Of a stretch of 64,000 bases of DNA, positions 41,488 to 51,939 are shown piece by piece. Within the stretch, counting starts at the first letter, position 1; each line of letters opens with the position of its first letter. The stretch is from Alphaproteobacteria bacterium HT1-32 (lineage in GTDB: Bacteria; Pseudomonadota; Alphaproteobacteria; Rhodospirillales; HT1-32), in NCBI GenBank assembly GCA_009649675.1, contig WJPL01000001.1:1818469-1882468 (forward strand), given 5' to 3'. Position numbers and translations under genes: made by a program. The notes under the pieces were generated by a model, which saw only the letters and a list, made by a program, of their open reading frames with translations, made no database searches and had not been told where the DNA came from.

Positions 41488-42447
41488 ATGCTGCAACGAC
41501 GCAAGGTTCTGGTTACCGGCGGGGCCGGATTCCTGGGCTCGCACCTCTGTGCACGACTGCTGGATGATGGTTGTGATGTCCTCTGTGTCGACAACCTGTT
41601 TACGGGATCGCGCGATAACATCCTGCCATTGCTGCAGAATCCGCATTTTGAGTTCATGCGCCATGACGTGACCTTTCCGCTCTATGTGGAAGTTGACGAG
41701 ATCTACAATCTCGCCTGTCCCGCCTCACCGGTGCATTATCAGGCCGATCCGGTACAGACCACGAAGACCACTGTGCATGGCGCGATCAACGTGCTGGGTC
41801 TGGCAAAACGCACAGGCGCGAAGATCTTTCAGGCATCGACCAGCGAAGTCTACGGTGACCCGGAAATTCATCCGCAGCCCGAAAGCTATCGTGGAAACGT
41901 CAATCCCATCGGCCCGCGTGCCTGTTATGATGAGGGAAAACGCTGCGCAGAAACCCTGTTCTTCGACTATTTCCGTCAGCATAAACTGCCGATTCGCGTT
42001 GCCCGTATATTCAACACCTACGGCCCTAACATGCATCCGAATGATGGCCGTGTGGTTTCCAATTTCATTATTCAGGCCCTGACGGGTGAGCCGATCACCA
42101 TTTATGGTGAGGGCAATCAGACCCGGTCTTTCTGTTACGTGGATGACCTGATTGAAGGCTTCGTCCGGCTGATGACCCGACCGGATAATGTGACCGGCCC
42201 GATGAATCTTGGCAATCCGGGAGAGTTCACGATCCGTGAGCTTGCCGAACTGGTGATTGACCTGACCGGGTCGTCTTCGGAACTGGTGTTCCGGCCACTG
42301 CCGGAAGACGATCCGATGCAGCGCTGCCCGGATATCAGCTTTGCAAAGGCGGAACTGGGCTGGAATCCCACCGTTCCGCTGCGTGACGGGCTGGGCCGCA
42401 CGATTGCCTATTTCGACCGTTTGCTGGCCGCGCAACCGGAGGACTGA
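41488..42447 (+). CDS. UDP-glucuronate decarboxylase-like NAD-dependent epimerase/dehydratase
   Basis: The 319-residue extended SDR has the NAD motif GGAGFLGS (residues 11-18), STSEVYG and the catalytic YDEGK. The blocks [26 protein letters not shown] and [19 protein letters not shown] are those of UXS, which turns UDP-glucuronate into UDP-xylose for surface polysaccharide. The ATG at 41488 is preferred to an in-frame TTG at 41425, since the dinucleotide fold starts right after it. Its stop overlaps the next gene by one base. Confidence 0.87.
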   Translation: MLQRRKVLVTGGAGFLGSHLCARLLDDGCDVLCVDNLFTGSRDNILPLLQNPHFEFMRHDVTFPLYVEVDEIYNLACPASPVHYQADPVQTTKTTVHGAINVLGLAKRTGAKIFQASTSEVYGDPEIHPQPESYRGNVNPIGPRACYDEGKRCAETLFFDYFRQHKLPIRVARIFNTYGPNMHPNDGRVVSNFIIQALTGEPITIYGEGNQTRSFCYVDDLIEGFVRLMTRPDNVTGPMNLGNPGEFTIRELAELVIDLTGSSSELVFRPLPEDDPMQRCPDISFAKAELGWNPTVPLRDGLGRTIAYFDRLLAAQPED

Positions 42448-43460
42448 TGATGCAGGGTATCGACCGATGGCTGGCCGGCGAAGTGGCCGGAAAATCAACC
42501 TTCATGGTTCCGCTGGGTGAACGGCTGGAACTGATTGAACGGATACTGGATCAGCTGAAGACGGATGATATCAGCGACCCGTCTTTCGCCAGATCCCCTG
42601 AACTTCTGGCACCGCTTTTACAGGCGCTCAAACCTGTCAGGGACAGCCTGATGGATGGTAAAGGCGTTGTTGTCCTCACAGGCGTCCCCGTCGACCGGTG
42701 GTCGGTTGAACAGACCGCCCGTGCCTTTCGTCTGATCGGGGCCTGCTTCGGACATGCGGTTTCACAGAGCCGCCTTGGCGACCGGCTGGGGCATGTCACC
42801 GATGTATCCGGCACCAATCCGAATGAACGCGGCTACCGGACCAGCCGTGAGCTGCGGCTGCATACGGATGCAAATGATCTGGTTGGTCTGCTTTGTGTTC
42901 GTCAGGCCCGTACCGGCGGGCTGTCCCGCCTGACCAATGCGTTGTCTGTACATGATGCCATGCAACAGCAGGCGCCGGACCTGCTGGCCGAACTATACCG
43001 GGGATTTCCCTATCACTGGCGCGGGGAACAGCCGCCGGGCGAACCGGAAATCACCGATTACCGGGTGCCGGTATTTTCAGAATCCGCAGGACGGGTCAGC
43101 TGCGTTTATCTGCGTGAGCATATCACCTGGGCGGCTGAGGACGGGCATCCCCTGACCGACCGGCAGCAGGCGGCGCTGGTCTTGTTTGATGAACTGGCGG
43201 ACAGCCCCGAACATTGCCTGCATTTTGCTCTGGAGCCGGGCGAGGCCTTGTTTTTCAACAATCTGACCACCCTGCATGCCCGCACGGCCTATGACGACTG
43301 GGATACGGCCGACCGCAAGCGTCTGCTGCTGCGCCTGTGGATCCGGGCTGATAATGCCCGTCCGGTCGTGCCGGAGATCGACAGGTTTTATCCGGTGGAT
43401 GGTATTGCGATGGAAGCAGATGCCTCGACGATTTACGAGCGGAAAAGCGCCCGTCTTTAG
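42447..43460 (+). CDS. TauD/TfdA-like Fe(II)/2-oxoglutarate-dependent dioxygenase
   Basis: 337 residues. The iron-binding triad is visible as His139-x-Asp141 (LHTDAND) and His277 (TLHARTAY), with Arg292 or Arg296 (KRLLLRLW) as the likely 2-oxoglutarate anchor. The N-terminal ~75 residues are helical and not obviously catalytic. It is coupled to the UDP-glucuronate decarboxylase gene by overlapping stop/start codons, so it may act in the same pathway, for instance hydroxylating an amino acid or sugar derivative. The substrate is unknown. Its end overlaps the convergent asnB by 4 bases. Confidence 0.83.
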   Translation: MMQGIDRWLAGEVAGKSTFMVPLGERLELIERILDQLKTDDISDPSFARSPELLAPLLQALKPVRDSLMDGKGVVVLTGVPVDRWSVEQTARAFRLIGACFGHAVSQSRLGDRLGHVTDVSGTNPNERGYRTSRELRLHTDANDLVGLLCVRQARTGGLSRLTNALSVHDAMQQQAPDLLAELYRGFPYHWRGEQPPGEPEITDYRVPVFSESAGRVSCVYLREHITWAAEDGHPLTDRQQAALVLFDELADSPEHCLHFALEPGEALFFNNLTTLHARTAYDDWDTADRKRLLLRLWIRADNARPVVPEIDRFYPVDGIAMEADASTIYERKSARL

Positions 43461-45232
43461 AACCCGAACTGTCCGGCAATCCGGTTCGCCCAGCCACGAT
43501 AACCTCTGCCGGATTTTCCTGCCGGCCTGTCGCCCAGTACCCAGTCTGCCACGGGAACGAAGAAGCCGGTTTTCCGGCGGTTCAGGATTTCTCCGGGCAG
43601 CAGCGGGCGGGCGCTTCTGGCCATGTTCTGTTTGCCGGGCCGCTGGCCGCTGGCGGTGAGCCTGCGGATATGCCGGAACAGGACCGGATCGACCAGAGGA
43701 ACCCGGATTTCCAGCCCATGTGCCATACCGGCCCAGTCTGCATCCCGCAGCAACTGGTTCTGCATGTACCAGCCTGTCTCCAGTGCCTGAATCTGATCTG
43801 TCAGATTATCAATACCGGTACGGGTTGCCCGGAGGCGCTGTTCGATGGCAAGCATGCCAAGTCCTTCTGCGGCCATGTCCGGGTCCATGACCTGATCCAG
43901 CTCCCACGGCATGCGCAGGGCGCGGCGCAGCAGCCAGGCCCCCTCGGTTGTGCCACCATATTCAAACAGGCCGGAGATTTTCGGCGACCGCCCACGGAGC
44001 GGCAGGGCGCCGATAACATGACGGGCAGCAACGCCGAGCTTGCGTGACCCCAGCGCCATACGCGCCAGCCGTCTGATTTTCGGGACATCCGTGAAGGTGT
44101 CATAACCGCAGAACATCTCGTCTCCGCCAAGGCCGGAGAGCGCAACTTTCAGGCCCGCCCGCCGGGCGGCGCGGCTGACAAACCAGACATTCACCCCGTC
44201 GATGGTCGGCTGATCCATATCGGCTGTGATGGTTTCTGCATTGTCAGCAAATTCACGGGCAGATACCCGCTGGATATCATGGTCGCAGCCGTAATGACGT
44301 GCGGCAAGGGTTGCCAGCGGTACTTCGTCACGGGGCGTGTCGGCAAATTCCTCAAAACCCAGAGTGATGGCCCGGGCCGGATCGCCGGAAATTTCTGAAA
44401 CCAGACCGGCGATGGTGGTTGAATCCAGTCCGGCGGACAGGAACAGCCCGACCGGGACATCGGCGACCAGATGGGCGGCGGCACTGTCACGCAATGCCGA
44501 TGCCAGATCACCTTCGCCGGCACCCGGTCCGTTGATCTCTGTAGCCAGATCGAAAAACTTGCGGGGAGATGACGCCCCGTTGCGGCCAACAACCATGCTG
44601 GTTCCGGCCGGCAAGGCGATGATGCCCTGCCAGATGGTGAAGGGATCGGGGACACTGCCCAGCAGATGAAATCCGACCGCACCCGCCGCGGAGATATGAC
44701 TGTCAACTTCCGGCCGTTCCGAGAGCGCCCGGGCAGAAGAGGCAACGCGAATTGTTTTGCCATCATCCGCAAGATACAGCGGTTTGATACCGAAGGGGTC
44801 GCGGGCCAGTATCATCTCGTGACGCTTCGGGTCCCAGATAGCGATGGCAAACATGCCTCGGAGCTTCGTGAAAGCGTCGATACCGTCGCGCTGATAGAGG
44901 CGCAGGATCACTTCTGTATCGCATTCAGTGTGGAACCGGATGCCGGCGGCCTGCAATTCACTTCGCAGCGCCTGGTAATTATAAATCTCGCCGTTATAGG
45001 TGATGACCGGATCATCGGGGCCGCCAGCCAGCATCGGCTGATGCCCGGAAGGACTGAGGTCAATGATGGCGAGGCGGCGATGTCCCAGACCAATCCGGTT
45101 GTTGGCGGACATCCAGTCGCCCGCGCCATCCGGCCCGCGTTTGGCCATGCGGTCACGGACAGCAATCAGCTCTGCCAGTGCGACCGGTGGCGCATCCGGG
45201 TGGTAGGCGAATATTGCGTTAATTCCACACAT
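43457..45232 (-). CDS. asnB: Asparagine synthetase (glutamine-hydrolysing)
   Basis: 591 residues. The N-terminal class II amidotransferase begins MCGINAIF, so Cys2 can hydrolyse glutamine. RLAIIDLSPSGHQPM and the NGEIYNY loop are intact. The synthetase domain has the ATP pyrophosphatase loop LFLSAGLDSTTIAG and ALSGLGGDEMFCGYD. It may make asparagine, or amidate a sugar-acid or peptide, as its relatives in polysaccharide loci do. A second family member (asnO) lies at the window end. It is convergent with the TauD-like gene. Confidence 0.9.
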   Translation of the reverse strand: MCGINAIFAYHPDAPPVALAELIAVRDRMAKRGPDGAGDWMSANNRIGLGHRRLAIIDLSPSGHQPMLAGGPDDPVITYNGEIYNYQALRSELQAAGIRFHTECDTEVILRLYQRDGIDAFTKLRGMFAIAIWDPKRHEMILARDPFGIKPLYLADDGKTIRVASSARALSERPEVDSHISAAGAVGFHLLGSVPDPFTIWQGIIALPAGTSMVVGRNGASSPRKFFDLATEINGPGAGEGDLASALRDSAAAHLVADVPVGLFLSAGLDSTTIAGLVSEISGDPARAITLGFEEFADTPRDEVPLATLAARHYGCDHDIQRVSAREFADNAETITADMDQPTIDGVNVWFVSRAARRAGLKVALSGLGGDEMFCGYDTFTDVPKIRRLARMALGSRKLGVAARHVIGALPLRGRSPKISGLFEYGGTTEGAWLLRRALRMPWELDQVMDPDMAAEGLGMLAIEQRLRATRTGIDNLTDQIQALETGWYMQNQLLRDADWAGMAHGLEIRVPLVDPVLFRHIRRLTASGQRPGKQNMARSARPLLPGEILNRRKTGFFVPVADWVLGDRPAGKSGRGYRGWANRIAGQFGF

Positions 45233-45366
45233 GACCGGCTTATAAACCGGCGCGGAAGACAGCGAAAGCGGATGCTTGGCAGGCTGGCATTAACACTGTC
45301 AGCATATTGTTGCGCCGGTGATTGTATATCGACAGTATCATTGCTGCTTCAAAGGGAGTTTCTGTA

Positions 45367-48300
45367 GTGAGTGAACGGATCTTGTCCGGTGATAAGCGGA
45401 GCCTCCGGCTGATACTGGCTGCCTTCTATATTGCCGTTACCGCCGGGGCCGTGAGTTTCGCTGTGACCCGCTTTCTGGACTATGAGTCTCAGCTTCAGGA
45501 CAAGGCGATGATCAACGCCCGGAAGGTCGCCGGTGATCTGGATGACGTCATCAATAATGCGGCAACGGTCGTCGCATTGCTGCAGCGGCTGGCGATTGAT
45601 CTTCATGAAAGCAGGCCGCCTTTCGCCCCGCCGACCGATCTGTTCCTTGCCCTGCAGGAAGACGCGAACGGGCATTTCAATCTGGACCATCCGGCCCGCG
45701 GGTTCAGCCCGTCACTGGTCGGCAATATGACAGGGGTCGGCCCGCTCACCGGTCGCAAGGATGACTTCATGGCCGAGATGGAGATGGCGCTGGCCCTGCG
45801 CACGGTCTTTCGTCTGGCCCGTGAGAGACAGCCGGATATTCCCTGGGTCTATTACACTTCTCTGAACCGCTTTCAGCTGGTCTATCCATGGGTGCCATCA
45901 ACCTGGGTTGCCTATTCCGACAAGGTGCTTGAATCAGAACGGTTTGCGGCGGGTGCGCCGGAGAGGAACCCGGAAAAAGGCGAGTTTCTGACGCGGGTTT
46001 ATGAAGACAACGGGGGGCAGGGGCCGGTCATCACCATTGGACGTCCGATCTATCTGGAAGACCGTTTTGCGGGAGTCGTCGCCGTCGATCTGGCATTGCG
46101 CCAGCTTAACCGCTTCATCGAGGCGTTTCCGGAGCAATATGGCAGACTGATTCTGAGCGAGCGGGACGGGAATGTTTTCCTGCCGGTGGGCAGCCAGCTC
46201 AGCAGAGCAGATCATGAGATCGCCCTGCCACTGAATGCAGCGGACTGGACCCTGTATCTGTCTGTTGACCGGTCACTTCAGATCGCGACAGCATTGCGGG
46301 CGGCATCCTGGGAAATCGGTGTCAGCCTTCTGTTGCTGATGTTTGTCGGACTGTTCGAATGGCGTCGGCGAATCGGGGGCAGGATCGTTGCGCAGAAAGA
46401 AGAACTGGCCTGTACCAACCTTGCCCTTGAGCAGGCCCGTGAAGTCGCTGAAACGGCAACGCAGGCGAAATCAAATTTTCTGGCCTCGATGAGTCATGAA
46501 ATCCGCACACCGATGAATGGTGTCATGTCGATGGCCGAATTGCTGGACCAGACCGAACTGGATGATGACCAGCGCGGCATGACCACCATCATCCGGCAGT
46601 CCTCCTCGGCGCTGCTTGGTATCATCAACGATATTCTCGACTTCTCGAAGATTGAAGCCGGGCGTCTCGATATCGAGATGCTGAATATCGATCCGGGTGA
46701 GATCACCAAGGATGTGGGAGACCTGCTGGCCTTGCGGGCCGAGGAAAAAGGTCTCCATCTTGCTGTCGATATTGACCCCCGGCTGCCACAGCGGCTGAAG
46801 GGTGATCCGACCAGACTGCGTCAGATTCTGCTGAACCTTGGCGGGAATGCGATCAAGTTCACGGAAACCGGCACAGTGTCCCTGCGCATTTGTCTGCCGA
46901 TTCTTTGCCCGACAGAGGCTGGCAGTGAACTCAGGCTGCGGCTGGAGGTGGAGGATACCGGCATCGGTTTGTCGGAAGAACAGAAGGCCCGCCTGTTTCA
47001 GCCTTTCGAGCAGGCGGACAGCTCGACCGCCCGGAAGTTTGGCGGGACAGGGCTTGGTCTGGCCATCTCGCATCGTCTTGCCGACATGATGGGAGGCCGC
47101 ATTGGCGTTGAGAGTGTTCCGGGAGAGGGGTCAACATTCTGGGTTGAAATTCCCATGACAATCGTTGATCCGCGACCGGTCATGCCGCCTGCGGATATCT
47201 CGGACTGTGCCGTTGCTGTCGTCGGGTTTGAAGATACGCCCTTTGAAATGATTGAACGGGCACTTCGGTTTGCCAGAGCACCCGACCCGGTTCGGCTGGA
47301 TAGCCCGCAGGCCCTGTTTGATGCTGCCAAAGCCGGGACTCTTCCTGGCCTGATTCTTGTTGAGGCGATGCTGGCTGGTGGACAGGGAGTATCTCTGGCC
47401 CGGCAGCTTAACCGGATTGCCCCCGATCCTGAACGCAAGCTGGTTCTGGTTGCATCACGGTTGCTGTTCTCGTCCCTCAGCAGTGCGGAACGGGCGGGCT
47501 ACTACGCCAATCTGATCCACCCGGTCCGGCGTATCAGACTATGGAACGTGATGGCGGCCAGTCGGGGCCGGGTGGAACTGGAGAAGCTGAATATGACGGG
47601 AATGGCGTCTGACGCCGGTTTCGTCCCGCCGCCGCTGGAACAGGCCCGTGCTGCGAATGCCGTTATTCTGGTGGCAGAGGACAATAAGACGAATCAGGTT
47701 GTCATCAGCCGTCATCTGCAGCGCCTTGGTTATGCACATGAAGTTGTGAATGACGGCAGGCAGGCGCTGGAACGACTGGAAGAAGACGGCTTTGGCCTGT
47801 TGCTGACAGACTTTCATATGCCGGAAATGGACGGGTTTGAACTGACGGAAGCGATCCGTTCCGGGGAAGCAGGAACCGGCCGTCATCTGCCCATTGTTGC
47901 CCTGACGGCAGATGCGCTGGTCGGGACGGAACAGCATTGTCTTGATGCCGGGATGGATGCCTATCTGACCAAACCGATTGAAAGTGCCCGGCTTGCAGCA
48001 ATGCTGGAATCCAGACTGCCACAGGCTCTGGACCTCCGTCAGCGGGGAGGAGCGAAAGAACCGGTACCGTCCGCCGTTATGGACAGCATTGATCCGGATA
48101 TTTTTGCACTCGACAGGCTGACCGACAGCTTCGGGGCTTTTGATGACGAGGCCCGGGACTTTCTCCGGGAGTTCGTGGAGGATCTGCCGGACAGGATAAA
48201 GAGGATTGAGGTTGCAGTAAGCGTCGGTAATGTGCCTACTGCGCGTGAGGAAGCCCATTCTCTGAAAGGGGCTGCCTTGTCAATTGGCGCAACGCGGCTG

Positions 48301-48429
48301 GGAAATCTTGCATCGGACCTGCAGGATATGCTGGACGCTGAGGATATTGAATCAGCAGAACTGGTGGCGACAGTGCTGTCACCTACTGTTGATGAATTAA
48401 GGGATGCAATTGACAGGTTGATGACGTGA
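45367..48429 (+). CDS. BarA-like hybrid sensor histidine kinase (HisKA-HATPase-REC-REC-HPt)
   Basis: About 1020 residues. Two membrane helices (near residues 10-35 and 310-335) bracket a ~270-residue periplasmic sensor of Cache type. Then come the HisKA box [10 protein letters not shown] with His377, a HATPase ([30 protein letters not shown]), a receiver-like segment without a phospho-Asp pocket (about 610-740), a true receiver with Asp815 ([13 protein letters not shown]) and an HPt domain with His964 ([11 protein letters not shown]). The GTG at 45367 is chosen because AGGGAG stands 9 bases before it; an in-frame TTG lies at 45322. Phosphate can flow His-Asp-His to the next gene's regulator. 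Confidence 0.9.
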   Translation: MSERILSGDKRSLRLILAAFYIAVTAGAVSFAVTRFLDYESQLQDKAMINARKVAGDLDDVINNAATVVALLQRLAIDLHESRPPFAPPTDLFLALQEDANGHFNLDHPARGFSPSLVGNMTGVGPLTGRKDDFMAEMEMALALRTVFRLARERQPDIPWVYYTSLNRFQLVYPWVPSTWVAYSDKVLESERFAAGAPERNPEKGEFLTRVYEDNGGQGPVITIGRPIYLEDRFAGVVAVDLALRQLNRFIEAFPEQYGRLILSERDGNVFLPVGSQLSRADHEIALPLNAADWTLYLSVDRSLQIATALRAASWEIGVSLLLLMFVGLFEWRRRIGGRIVAQKEELACTNLALEQAREVAETATQAKSNFLASMSHEIRTPMNGVMSMAELLDQTELDDDQRGMTTIIRQSSSALLGIINDILDFSKIEAGRLDIEMLNIDPGEITKDVGDLLALRAEEKGLHLAVDIDPRLPQRLKGDPTRLRQILLNLGGNAIKFTETGTVSLRICLPILCPTEAGSELRLRLEVEDTGIGLSEEQKARLFQPFEQADSSTARKFGGTGLGLAISHRLADMMGGRIGVESVPGEGSTFWVEIPMTIVDPRPVMPPADISDCAVAVVGFEDTPFEMIERALRFARAPDPVRLDSPQALFDAAKAGTLPGLILVEAMLAGGQGVSLARQLNRIAPDPERKLVLVASRLLFSSLSSAERAGYYANLIHPVRRIRLWNVMAASRGRVELEKLNMTGMASDAGFVPPPLEQARAANAVILVAEDNKTNQVVISRHLQRLGYAHEVVNDGRQALERLEEDGFGLLLTDFHMPEMDGFELTEAIRSGEAGTGRHLPIVALTADALVGTEQHCLDAGMDAYLTKPIESARLAAMLESRLPQALDLRQRGGAKEPVPSAVMDSIDPDIFALDRLTDSFGAFDDEARDFLREFVEDLPDRIKRIEVAVSVGNVPTAREEAHSLKGAALSIGATRLGNLASDLQDMLDAEDIESAELVATVLSPTVDELRDAIDRLMT

Positions 48430-48445
48430 CGGGGCATTTTGACTG

Positions 48446-48838
48446 ATGGCGGTCGATTTCAAAAATACACGTGTTCTGGTTATCGATGATGAGGGCTATA
48501 TCCGGCGGCTGATATGCAAGTCACTGCGCCAACTCGATATTCTGAATATCTATGAGGCAGAGGAAGGACAGTATGGATTGCAGCAGGTCGTGCGGGTGCG
48601 ACCGCATCTGGTGCTGTGTGATATCCATATGGAACCGGTTGACGGGCTCACCTTTTTACGAAAACTCCGGGCCGCAAAACTGGAGTCGATTCGTAATACG
48701 CCCGTGGTTTTCCTGACCGGAGACAGTCATATCGATACGGTTGTGAAGGCGAGAGATCTGGAGCCGAACGGCTATATGGTAAAGCCGGTATCGGTGACTG
48801 ATCTGAGGCAGCGTATCCAGTCGGTTCTCGACAAGTGA
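48446..48838 (+). CDS. Single-domain CheY-like response regulator
   Basis: 130 residues forming one receiver domain: acidic pair Asp14-Asp15 (VIDDEG), phosphoacceptor Asp59 (LCDIHMEP), the switch Thr in FLTGD and Lys in VKPVSV. There is no output domain, so it acts by protein contact. It starts 16 bases after the hybrid kinase and is the natural target of its HPt domain. Confidence 0.92.
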   Translation: MAVDFKNTRVLVIDDEGYIRRLICKSLRQLDILNIYEAEEGQYGLQQVVRVRPHLVLCDIHMEPVDGLTFLRKLRAAKLESIRNTPVVFLTGDSHIDTVVKARDLEPNGYMVKPVSVTDLRQRIQSVLDK

Positions 48839-48909
48839 ACGGCGGGCCGAATCGTCGGCGGGCTGAATAACTTTGACATCGGGCTATTTCTGCCGACAAC
48901 CGTCAGATC

Positions 48910-49833
48910 ATGTCTGATCTCGCCAAAGGCCTTTTCATCACCATTGGCGGCGTGCTGGTGCTCACGCCGGATTCGCTGCTTATCCGGCTGGCCGGAACCG
49001 ATCCCTGGACGCTGATTTTCTGGCGTGGTCTGCTTTATGGCGGAACCATCACCATCGGATATCTGCTGCTGAAGCGCCGCCGGGCCCTGGCGTCTTATCT
49101 CAGTATCGGCCGGGCCGGACTGATTGCTTCATTTTTCTTTTCCCTGAACGCCTTCACGTTCGTTCTGGCGATGGACAATACTTCCGTCGCCAATGTGCTC
49201 ATTCTCGTCGCCACATCGCCTCTGTTCTCCGGCCTGTTCGGGCTGTTCTTTCTGGGGGAACAGCTACGCTGGCGAACCTGGGCAGCGATTGCCGTGTCGC
49301 TCTGTGGTGTCGCCATTATTGCGCTGCCAAATCTCGGGGAGGGGGCGATCTTTGGTGATGCGATGGCCATTACCACCGCTGCCTCACTGGCTGCTGCCTT
49401 CACGATTTTCCGGGCCAACAGTTCGATTGATATGGCACCGACGGTTTCGATTTCCGGATTTCTGACGGCCGGTCTGGCGCTGTCTGTCGGCGCAACGCCG
49501 GTCATGACATCTGAATCCGCTCCCTGGATTTTGATGATGGGATGTTTTGTCCTGCCGGTCGCCTTCATTGCCTTTGCGGTCGGCCCCCGTTATCTGCCGG
49601 CGGCACAGGTCAGCCTGATCCTGCTGCTGGAGACGGTGCTCGGTCCTGTCTGGGTATGGTGGGCACTGGATGAGGGGGTGGGACCATTGACCCTGCTTGG
49701 CGGGGGCATCATTCTGGTGGCGCTGACGGTGGATTCGCTGTTCGCACTTCGCAACCACCGGCGGGCACTGAAATCCGTGGCCCGGCCCGGCGGGAATGTT
49801 ATAAGCAGCAAAAATAACGGACGGAAATCATGA
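48910..49833 (+). CDS. EamA/DMT-family transporter
   Basis: 307 residues with ten predicted membrane helices in two five-helix EamA repeats. The conserved helix-loop motifs (LNAFTFVLAMDNTSVANVLILVATSPLFS; FGLFFLGEQL; LLLETVLGPVWVW) fit drug/metabolite exporters of the RhaT/YdcZ type. Its stop overlaps gmhA by 4 bases, so it is transcribed with the heptose genes. The substrate cannot be inferred. Confidence 0.9.
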   Translation: MSDLAKGLFITIGGVLVLTPDSLLIRLAGTDPWTLIFWRGLLYGGTITIGYLLLKRRRALASYLSIGRAGLIASFFFSLNAFTFVLAMDNTSVANVLILVATSPLFSGLFGLFFLGEQLRWRTWAAIAVSLCGVAIIALPNLGEGAIFGDAMAITTAASLAAAFTIFRANSSIDMAPTVSISGFLTAGLALSVGATPVMTSESAPWILMMGCFVLPVAFIAFAVGPRYLPAAQVSLILLLETVLGPVWVWWALDEGVGPLTLLGGGIILVALTVDSLFALRNHRRALKSVARPGGNVISSKNNGRKS

Positions 49834-50432
49834 GCGGATTTGATCCTGACCGCTTCTACGACAGCGAGTTCGAACAGCATATGGCAGCGGCAACAGCAAC
49901 CCGCGACGCGCTGAAGAAACCGTTCGCCCGTCTGGTGGAAGTCTGCGCGACGTCAGTGCGCAATGGCGGCAAGATTCTGTTTTTCGGAAATGGCGGCAGT
50001 GCCGGTGATGCCCAGCATCTGGCGACCGAACTGGCCGTCCGGTATGTCAGCAATCGTGAACCGATTGCAGCAATCGCCCTGACCACGGATACATCCGCCC
50101 TGACCGCCATCGGCAATGATCTGGGTTTCGACCAGCTGTTCGCCCGGCAAATTCACGCGATCGGCAAGGCCGGTGATGTCGCGCTTGGCATCACCACATC
50201 CGGACGCAGCCCGAATGTAACGCTGGCGCTGAAACAGGCGAAGGCTATGGGGCTGATTGCAGCCGGGCTGACCGGGCGGGACGGGGGTGATCTGCCGGGT
50301 CTGGCCGATCCGCTGCTGGTTGTGCCCTTTGATGTGACAGCGCGCATTCAGGAAATGCATATCACTCTTGGCCAGATGCTGTGCGGTGCGCTGGAGATTG
50401 AACTGGGTCTTGTACCCGCCCCTGCTGTCTGA
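49830..50432 (+). CDS. gmhA: Phosphoheptose isomerase
   Basis: The 200-residue SIS-domain enzyme converts sedoheptulose 7-phosphate to heptose 7-phosphate. GNGGSAGDAQHLATELAVRY, ALTTDTSALTAIGNDLGFDQLF and the closing RIQEMHITLGQMLCGALE match GmhA. It is coupled to the transporter upstream and followed 23 bases later by hldE, so the two form the ADP-heptose pathway for lipopolysaccharide inner core. Confidence 0.95.
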   Translation: MSGFDPDRFYDSEFEQHMAAATATRDALKKPFARLVEVCATSVRNGGKILFFGNGGSAGDAQHLATELAVRYVSNREPIAAIALTTDTSALTAIGNDLGFDQLFARQIHAIGKAGDVALGITTSGRSPNVTLALKQAKAMGLIAAGLTGRDGGDLPGLADPLLVVPFDVTARIQEMHITLGQMLCGALEIELGLVPAPAV

Positions 50433-50455
50433 CTGTTTGCACCGGAGAGATCGAC

Positions 50456-51919
50456 GTGACTGACCCTTCCACCCTCGCTGCGGATGTCGAGAAACTGTCT
50501 TCGGCCAAGGTGCTGGTTGTCGGCGATCTGATGCTGGACCGCTTCATCTATGGCCGGGCTGACCGGATTTCTCCGGAAGCGCCGATTCCGGTTCTGCGCA
50601 TGGATCATGCGGAATCCATGCTCGGGGGTGCCGGTAATGTGGTGCGCAATCTGTCGGCACTTGGTGCAAGCTCGGCCTTCCTGACGATTGTTGGTGATGA
50701 CGATGCAGGCCGGGATGTCACCCATCTGGTTGCAGAGGCGGAACGCACGGAACCTTTCCTGCTGGTTGAACGCGGACGCCAGACCACCATCAAGACCCGG
50801 TATTTCGCGTCCGGTCAGCAGTTGCTGCGGGCTGATCAGGAGACCACCACTCCGGCCGACCAGACGACGCGCCGCAAGATCATCGATCTCGCCCGCGATC
50901 TGCTGGGTGAATACAACGTTCTGGTCTTGTCTGATTATGGCAAGGGCGTGCTGGATGATGGTCTGTCGCGTGATCTGATTGATCTGGCACTGGCCATGGG
51001 CCGGCCGGTCATCGTTGACCCGAAAGGTGATGATTACGAGCGTTATCGCGGGGCGACTCTGGTCACACCGAACAAGAAGGAACTGGGTGTTGCAACCCGG
51101 CTGCCGGTTGACGGGGACAATAATGCCATTGTGGCGTCCCGCGAACTGGCTGCGAAATGCGGCATCCAGAATGTTCTGGTGACCCGCAGTCAGGAAGGCA
51201 TGACACTGGTTGAAGGCAGCGGCCAGGAATTTCATCTGCCGGCTGAAGCGCGGGAAGTCTTCGATGTTTCCGGGGCGGGTGACACGGTTGTCGCAACCTT
51301 GTCGGCGGCGATCAGTGCCGGTGTTTCTCATCTCGACTCGGCGCGGCTGGCAAATACGGCTGCGGGGATTGTTGTCGGCAAGGTTGGTACCGCTGCGGTC
51401 TTTGCCGAGGAACTGATGGCGGCCCTGCATCATCAGGATATTGCGGCGGCTGAAGCCAAGGTGCTGGTGCGGGCTGCGCTGCTGGAGCGGGTTTCTCGCT
51501 GGCGGCGTCAGGGTCTGAAGGTTGGATTTACCAATGGCTGTTTCGATCTGCTGCATCCCGGCCATGTCATTCTGCTGCGCAAGGCGCGGGCGGCCTGTGA
51601 CCGGCTGGTCCTGGGCCTCAACAGTGATGCCAGTGTCCAGCGCCTGAAAGGTCCTGAGCGTCCGGTGCAGACGGAAGCCGCCCGTTCCACCGTGCTTTCT
51701 TCGCTGGCTGCCGTTGATGTGGTGACAATCTTTGGCGAGGATACCCCGCTGGAACTGATCCGGGCCATCCGCCCGGACGTGCTGGTCAAGGGCGCGGACT
51801 ACGCCGTCAGCGAAGTTGTCGGTGCGGATATCGTGCAGGCGGCTGGCGGTGAGGTCATGCTGGTCGATATCGAGGAAGGCCACAGCACCACAGCCATTAT
51901 TGACCGCTCCCGGAGCTGA
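50456..51919 (+). CDS. hldE: Bifunctional heptose 7-phosphate kinase / heptose 1-phosphate adenylyltransferase
   Basis: 487 residues from a GTG start that follows CCGGAGAG. The N-terminal PfkB-type kinase (about 1-320) ends with the anion hole SGAGDTVVATLSAAIS. The C-terminal nucleotidyltransferase (about 345-487) begins FTNGCFDLLHPGHV. It makes ADP-heptose after two phosphoryl steps. Both halves are full length and in the same frame. The phosphatase gmhB is not in the window. Confidence 0.96.
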   Translation: MTDPSTLAADVEKLSSAKVLVVGDLMLDRFIYGRADRISPEAPIPVLRMDHAESMLGGAGNVVRNLSALGASSAFLTIVGDDDAGRDVTHLVAEAERTEPFLLVERGRQTTIKTRYFASGQQLLRADQETTTPADQTTRRKIIDLARDLLGEYNVLVLSDYGKGVLDDGLSRDLIDLALAMGRPVIVDPKGDDYERYRGATLVTPNKKELGVATRLPVDGDNNAIVASRELAAKCGIQNVLVTRSQEGMTLVEGSGQEFHLPAEAREVFDVSGAGDTVVATLSAAISAGVSHLDSARLANTAAGIVVGKVGTAAVFAEELMAALHHQDIAAAEAKVLVRAALLERVSRWRRQGLKVGFTNGCFDLLHPGHVILLRKARAACDRLVLGLNSDASVQRLKGPERPVQTEAARSTVLSSLAAVDVVTIFGEDTPLELIRAIRPDVLVKGADYAVSEVVGADIVQAAGGEVMLVDIEEGHSTTAIIDRSRS

Positions 51920-51938
51920 GAACCGGTCAGACCGGTTC
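51920..51938. terminator. Bidirectional terminator-like hairpin
   Basis: GAACCGGT (51920-51927) pairs perfectly with ACCGGTTC (51931-51938) around CAG, exactly in the 20-base gap between the convergent hldE and the small UxaA-type gene. There is no marked T-run on either strand. Confidence 0.5.
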
Positions 51939-51939
51939 A

